Assembly (NCBI GenBank): GCA_019242385.1 | Contig: JAFAVO010000104.1 | Location: 1 to 9,641 of the forward strand | DNA: 9,641 nucleotides | Source: Gammaproteobacteria bacterium | GTDB lineage: Bacteria; Pseudomonadota; Gammaproteobacteria; Steroidobacterales; Steroidobacteraceae | Direction of reading: 5' to 3' | Shown here: positions 6,499 through 9,641 of the stretch, one piece after another | Position numbering within the stretch: position 1 is the first letter of the stretch | Layout: every line of letters begins with the position of its first letter | Position numbers and translations under genes: made by a program | The notes under the pieces: generated by a model | Databases searched by the model: none | Told to the model about the DNA's origin: nothing | Seen by the model: the letters and a program-made list of their open reading frames with translations, nothing else

Positions 6499-7077
6499 TC
6501 ATCCGGAGTGGATCGTGTGACTCCACGCACGGTAGATGAACAGCACGCCGAGAAGCAGAAACAACGCGCTCGCCACGCGCCGCAGAGCCCGGACCGGCAA
6601 GCGCTCCGCAAATGCCTTGCCGATGAAGATCACCGGCACGTTCGCGAGCAGCATGCCGGCGGTGGTGCCGGCGACTACTGCGAACAGCCTGGAGTAGGCG
6701 GCGGCGAGCGCTACGGTGGCAATCTGCGTCTTGTCGCCGATCTCTGCGACGAAGAACGCCACCAGGGTCGCGATGAATGCGCCGGCCGGCCGTGCGCCGG
6801 TTGCCGGCTCCAGCGTGTCGGGCCTCAGTGCCCACAGCGCCATGGCGATCAGGCTGATGCCGACCGCAGCATCCAGCATCGCCGGTGTCAGGAAGCGCCC
6901 GAGCCGCACGCCGATGAGCCCTGCAAGCAGGTGGTTGGCGATGGTGGCGCACAGCACCCCGGCGATGATCGGCCAGGCCCTGCGGTAATGCGCGGCGAGC
7001 ATGAGTGAGAGCAGCTGGGTCCGATCGCCCATTTCGGCGATGCCCACCGTGGCGAACGAAACGAGGAAGGCTTCCAT
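6499..7077 (-). CDS. UPF0016/GDT1-TMEM165 family membrane transporter, probable Mn2+ exporter
   Basis: The 192-residue integral membrane protein shows the two-fold repeat of the UPF0016 family. The first signature is E-M-G-D-R-T (15-20) and the second E-I-G-D-K-T (112-117), each inside a hydrophobic helix and followed by Q. Length and about six helices match the family. Characterised members (yeast Gdt1, human TMEM165, plant PAM71, bacterial MneA) move Mn2+ and/or Ca2+ across membranes; bacterial ones are mainly Mn2+ exporters in the inner membrane. The assigned ion here is inferred. No yybP-ykoY-type Mn riboswitch could fit in the 36-nt gap upstream, so any control must come from the upstream operon or from translation. 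The start has no purine-rich ribosome binding site, and a GC-rich hairpin sits just ahead of it. The N-terminus MEAFLVSFATVGIAE fits the family, so the start is believable. Confidence 0.92.
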   Translation of the reverse strand: MEAFLVSFATVGIAEMGDRTQLLSLMLAAHYRRAWPIIAGVLCATIANHLLAGLIGVRLGRFLTPAMLDAAVGISLIAMALWALRPDTLEPATGARPAGAFIATLVAFFVAEIGDKTQIATVALAAAYSRLFAVVAGTTAGMLLANVPVIFIGKAFAERLPVRALRRVASALFLLLGVLFIYRAWSHTIHSG

Positions 7078-7089
7078 CAGCAGGCGGCA

Positions 7090-7111
7090 GCCGGCTGGCG
7101 CCGGCGCCGGC
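7090..7111. repeat. GCCGGC triple repeat / hairpin just upstream of the UPF0016 gene
   Basis: GCCGGC occurs three times, at 7090-7095, 7100-7105 and 7106-7111. Because it is its own reverse complement, the first and second copies can form a 6-bp stem with a 4-nt loop, and 7100-7111 is a perfect 12-nt palindrome. It lies between the hldE stop (7114-7116) and the UPF0016 start (7077), where a ribosome binding site would be expected. It could block initiation, stabilise the upstream mRNA or act as a weak terminator. No T-run follows. Confidence 0.4.
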
Positions 7112-7113
7112 GA

Positions 7114-8580
7114 TCAGGTTCGGGCACCGCGAATGCGCGCCACGAGCGAGCTGGTCGATTTCTCCGGTGTGAGGGGCACGATCACCACCCGTCCACCGCC
7201 CGCCTCGACGAGCTCGCGACCGACGACCTCGGCGGGCTGGTAGTCGCCGCCTTTCACGAGGACCTGCGGCCTCACGCTCTGCAACACCGCAAGCGGCGTG
7301 TCCTCATCGAAGATGGTCACCGCATCGACGAAGGTGAGCGCGGCGAGCAGCGCGGCGCGCTCGGCCTGCGGAACGAGCGGACGCTCCGGTCCTTTCAGGC
7401 GCCGCACGGAGTCATCGCTGTTGATGGCCAGCACGAGCACATCTCCGAGCTTCGCCGCATGGCTGAGAAGCGCGAGGTGCCCGGCGTGCAACAGGTCGAA
7501 ACAGCCGTTGCTGAACACGATGCGCTTGCCCTCGGCGCGCCAGGTCGCGGCGCGCTCGATCAGCTCCTGGCGGGAGAGGAGCTTGCCGTCGGGGTGTGAA
7601 GCCAGCGCATCGCGGATGCTCGCCGCCGTGACCGCCACCGCCCCGACCTGACAGACGGCGACTCCGGCTGCGGCGTTGGCCAGCTGGGCGGCTTCGGGTA
7701 GCGGTGCATGCGCCGCGAGCGCGAGGGTGAGCACCGCTATCGCGGTGTCGCCGGCGCCGGTGACATCGTAGACCTCGCGACGCATCGCCGGTACGGCCAC
7801 CTCCGGCGCAGCAGAGGGCACCACGAGCATACCGCGGCTGCCGAGGGTCACCACCATGGACTCGAGTCCCGCACTGCGTACGAGCTGGCGGGCGGCGGCG
7901 GCGATGCCCGCGGTGTCATCGGCGCTCAAGGTGCTGCCGCAGGCGAGCTCGAGCTCGCGCAGGTTGGGCGTCAGCGTCGTCGCGCCCCGGTAGCGGGAGA
8001 AGTCGCGGTGCTTGGGATCGACCACCAGGGGCGCCTTGCCACGTACGCGCGCAATGCCCGCCAGCGTCTCCGGAGTCAGCACGCCCTTGGCATAGTCACT
8101 GAGGATGATCGCATCGGGGGGCGCATCAGCTGCGAGCTTCTCGAGCAGGCGCAGCGTGACATCGGCCCCGCAGGGCTGGATGTCCTCCCAGTCGAGCCGC
8201 AGCAGCTGCTGGCTGTGGCTCACGACGCGCAGCTTGCGCGTCGTGTGCCGGCCTTCGAGCTGCAGGACCGCGCGAGTATCGATGCCACCGAGCGCGCACA
8301 GCTGCAGCAGCTGCTGTCCCGGGGCATCGGCGCCGCAGATCCCCGCGAGACTGACGCGCGCACCGAGCGTCGCGATCTGCCGCGCGACGTTGGCCGCGCC
8401 ACCCAGGCGGTGCTCGGTCGCCTGCGCCTTCACCACCGGCACCGGCGCCTCGGGCGAGATGCGCTCGACCGTGCCGGTGACGTATTCATCGAGCATCAGG
8501 TCGCCGACCACCCAGATGTGGAGACCGGCAAAGCGGTCTGGAAGCGCGAGCAGGGCTGCGATGTTGCCGGGGCCGCTCAC
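7114..8580 (-). CDS. hldE: Bifunctional heptose-7-phosphate kinase / heptose-1-phosphate adenylyltransferase
   Basis: The 488-residue protein has both HldE domains, close to the usual fused length of about 475-490. Residues 1 to about 325 form a PfkB/ribokinase-type kinase, with GGAANVA (60-66) binding sugar and DVTGAGDT (272-279) holding the catalytic Asp. It phosphorylates D-glycero-beta-D-manno-heptose-7-phosphate at C1. Residues about 350-488 form the nucleotidyltransferase, with NGCFDLLHAGH (358-368, including the HxGH motif) and KSTSSLV (474-480). It adds AMP to give ADP-heptose after GmhB removes the C7 phosphate. The start is GTG at 8580, inside the sequence GTGA shared with the gmhA stop, so translation is coupled to gmhA. 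The next gene begins 36 nt after the stop. Function is cytoplasmic, supplying LPS core heptose. All key motifs are present. Confidence 0.96.
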   Translation of the reverse strand: MSGPGNIAALLALPDRFAGLHIWVVGDLMLDEYVTGTVERISPEAPVPVVKAQATEHRLGGAANVARQIATLGARVSLAGICGADAPGQQLLQLCALGGIDTRAVLQLEGRHTTRKLRVVSHSQQLLRLDWEDIQPCGADVTLRLLEKLAADAPPDAIILSDYAKGVLTPETLAGIARVRGKAPLVVDPKHRDFSRYRGATTLTPNLRELELACGSTLSADDTAGIAAAARQLVRSAGLESMVVTLGSRGMLVVPSAAPEVAVPAMRREVYDVTGAGDTAIAVLTLALAAHAPLPEAAQLANAAAGVAVCQVGAVAVTAASIRDALASHPDGKLLSRQELIERAATWRAEGKRIVFSNGCFDLLHAGHLALLSHAAKLGDVLVLAINSDDSVRRLKGPERPLVPQAERAALLAALTFVDAVTIFDEDTPLAVLQSVRPQVLVKGGDYQPAEVVGRELVEAGGGRVVIVPLTPEKSTSSLVARIRGART

Positions 8581-9152
8581 GGCTTCTCCGCCGTGCGGAT
8601 GAGCTCATCCAGCGTCTCGCAGATCACGTGGATGCAGAGCGAGTGCACCTCCTGGATGCGCGCCACGGTGCTGGAAGGAGCCTTGAGGAGAAGATCGGCG
8701 TGCTGGGCGAGCCGGCCACCACCTGCACCGGTGAGTGCGACCACGGTACAGCCGAGCGAGCGAGCGGCCTGCGCCGCCTGCAGGACATTCGGCGAGTTGC
8801 CGCTCGTGCTTATGGCGATGAGCACATCGCCGCGGCGCGCGAGCGCCTCGACCTGCCGGGCGAAGACCCGCTCGAACCCGTAGTCATTGCCGAGTGCGGT
8901 CAGCGTCGCGGCGTCCGAGGTGAGCGTGACCGCCGCCAGCGCCCGCCGCTCATCGCGAAACCGCCCGACCAGCTCCGCCACGAGGTGCTGCGCGTCGGAC
9001 GCACTGCCACCGTTGCCGCAGGCGAGAACCTTGCCACCCGCGTGCAAACACTCGTGCAGCGCGGCGACGATGCGCCCGAGCACCGCTGGCAGCTCCTGTG
9101 CGGCGCGCGCGGTCACCGCCGCGTGATCGGCGAAAATCTCAGCTATCCCCAT
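8577..9152 (-). CDS. gmhA: D-sedoheptulose-7-phosphate isomerase
   Basis: The 191-residue protein is a SIS-domain isomerase that turns sedoheptulose-7-phosphate into D-glycero-D-manno-heptose-7-phosphate, the first step of ADP-heptose synthesis. Seen are CGNGGSASDAQH (45-56) with the active-site His56 and Glu60, the phosphate-binding STSGNS (115-120), and RIQEVHSLCIH (165-175). Gln167 and His175 in the last match the catalytic/zinc residues of E. coli GmhA (offset of five residues). Length matches E. coli GmhA. The ATG at 9152 lies inside the end of gmhB, a 14-nt overlap, with GGA about 8 nt upstream. The gene ends in a 4-nt GTGA overlap with hldE. Both overlaps point to coupled translation in one operon. 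No key residue is missing. Confidence 0.96.
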   Translation of the reverse strand: MGIAEIFADHAAVTARAAQELPAVLGRIVAALHECLHAGGKVLACGNGGSASDAQHLVAELVGRFRDERRALAAVTLTSDAATLTALGNDYGFERVFARQVEALARRGDVLIAISTSGNSPNVLQAAQAARSLGCTVVALTGAGGGRLAQHADLLLKAPSSTVARIQEVHSLCIHVICETLDELIRTAEKP

Positions 9153-9641
9153 GGCTCATTCCAAGGATGGCACGGGCCAGATCCGGCAGGTCATCGTAAA
9201 CCGCGGCCGGTGCATGCGCCGCCGCCTCGGTGCGGCAGCCCTTGCCGGTACGCACGAGCGCGGCCGTAACGCCGGCCCGGCGTGCGGCTTCCAGATCACG
9301 CTGATCGTCGCCCACGACGATGGTCTCCTCTGCCGGAATGCCCGAGCGTGCCACCGCGGCCGCAATCAGTCCGGGCTCCGGCTTGCGGCAGGAGCACTGC
9401 TCCTCGGGCGCGTGTGGACAGTAGAGTACCGCATCGAGTGCAGCCCCATGGGCTGCGGCTTCGGCCTGCATCCGCGCATGCACCGCCGTGAGCTGCTCGA
9501 GACTCATGACACCACGTCCGACACCGGCCTGATTGGTGGCCACTGAGAGCCGCAGCCCTGCACGGCGCAGCAGCGCCAGCCCCTCGAGCGCACCGGGCAG
9601 CCAGCGAAACTCCGCGGGCTCGCGCACGTAGCTGCCCGCGG
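9139..9641 (-). CDS. gmhB: D-glycero-beta-D-manno-heptose-1,7-bisphosphate 7-phosphatase, partial
   Basis: The frame is open to the right edge, so the true start and the first HAD motif (the DxD nucleophile) lie outside the window. The visible 167 residues begin AGSYVREPAEFRWLPGALE, which corresponds to the region shortly after the nucleophile. They contain HAD motif II (VATNQAGVGRG), the zinc loop CPH...CSC found in GmhB but not in most HAD enzymes, motif III lysine in CRKPEPG, and motif IV VGDDQRDLEAA. The enzyme removes the C7 phosphate between the two HldE reactions. An in-frame GTG at 9627 is not the start, since conserved sequence continues upstream of it. The 3' end overlaps gmhA by 14 nt. 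The related histidinol phosphatase (HisB-N) shares this fold, but the neighbours decide for GmhB. Confidence 0.93.
   Translation of the reverse strand, partial: AGSYVREPAEFRWLPGALEGLALLRRAGLRLSVATNQAGVGRGVMSLEQLTAVHARMQAEAAAHGAALDAVLYCPHAPEEQCSCRKPEPGLIAAAVARSGIPAEETIVVGDDQRDLEAARRAGVTAALVRTGKGCRTEAAAHAPAAVYDDLPDLARAILGMSHGDS

Noticed and set aside
7078..7113. yybP-ykoY manganese riboswitch ahead of the UPF0016 gene
   Set aside because: The gap is only 36 nt, far too short for that riboswitch, and shows none of its conserved loops.
7708..8883. Long plus-strand open frame (391 codons) opposite hldE and gmhA
   Set aside because: It is antisense to two well-identified enzymes and shows no domain of its own.
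1..9641. Search by eye for tRNA, rRNA, CRISPR repeats, insertion-sequence ends and phage genes
   Set aside because: Nothing with the needed repeat spacing, cloverleaf pattern or transposase motif was seen.

Overview
This is a GC-rich window from a Gram-negative proteobacterium. The evidence is a heptose (LPS inner core) biosynthesis cluster, a lipoprotein with a lipobox, and an outer-membrane beta-barrel ending in phenylalanine. The heptose kinase and adenylyltransferase are fused in one HldE protein. That fits gammaproteobacteria, and some other proteobacteria, better than Burkholderia-type betaproteobacteria, which keep them separate. I would guess a GC-rich gammaproteobacterium (Nevskiales/Xanthomonadales-like), but the sequence alone does not fix the genus.

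Layout. 1-316 (-): a collapsed remnant of a heavy-metal P1B-type ATPase. It joins a piece of the N-terminal metal-binding domain to the hinge motif and to the last membrane helix, and runs off the left edge. 364-1947 (+): a two-gene unit with a 3-nt gap, made of a lipoprotein with an internally duplicated domain and an outer-membrane beta-barrel protein, neither of known function. 2088-3869 (+): an exporter-type ABC half-transporter (permease plus ATPase) most like the NdvA/ChvA cyclic beta-glucan exporters. 3860-4375 (-): a GNAT acetyltransferase, tail-to-tail with the ABC gene and overlapping it by 10 nt. 4468-4920s (+): a single-domain cupin divergent from the GNAT gene.

4948-9641 (-): five genes in one direction, in transcription order gmhB (cut by the right edge), gmhA, hldE, a UPF0016/GDT1-family metal transporter and a Ycf46-like AAA+ ATPase. 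The first three overlap (14 nt and 4 nt) and are clearly translationally coupled. They give phosphatase, isomerase and kinase/adenylyltransferase steps from sedoheptulose-7-phosphate to ADP-D-glycero-beta-D-manno-heptose. The epimerase gene hldD is not in the window. The last two genes follow with short gaps (36 nt and 21 nt) and may be co-transcribed, although their products have no obvious link to heptose.

Most of the window is ordinary core and envelope metabolism. The items that reward a second look are the P-type ATPase fossil, the uncharacterised lipoprotein/barrel pair, the UPF0016-Ycf46 pairing at the end of the heptose operon, and a GC-palindrome hairpin just ahead of the UPF0016 gene. 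No tRNA, rRNA, CRISPR array or insertion sequence was recognised. No gene-free stretch exceeds about 140 nt once the pseudogene is counted.
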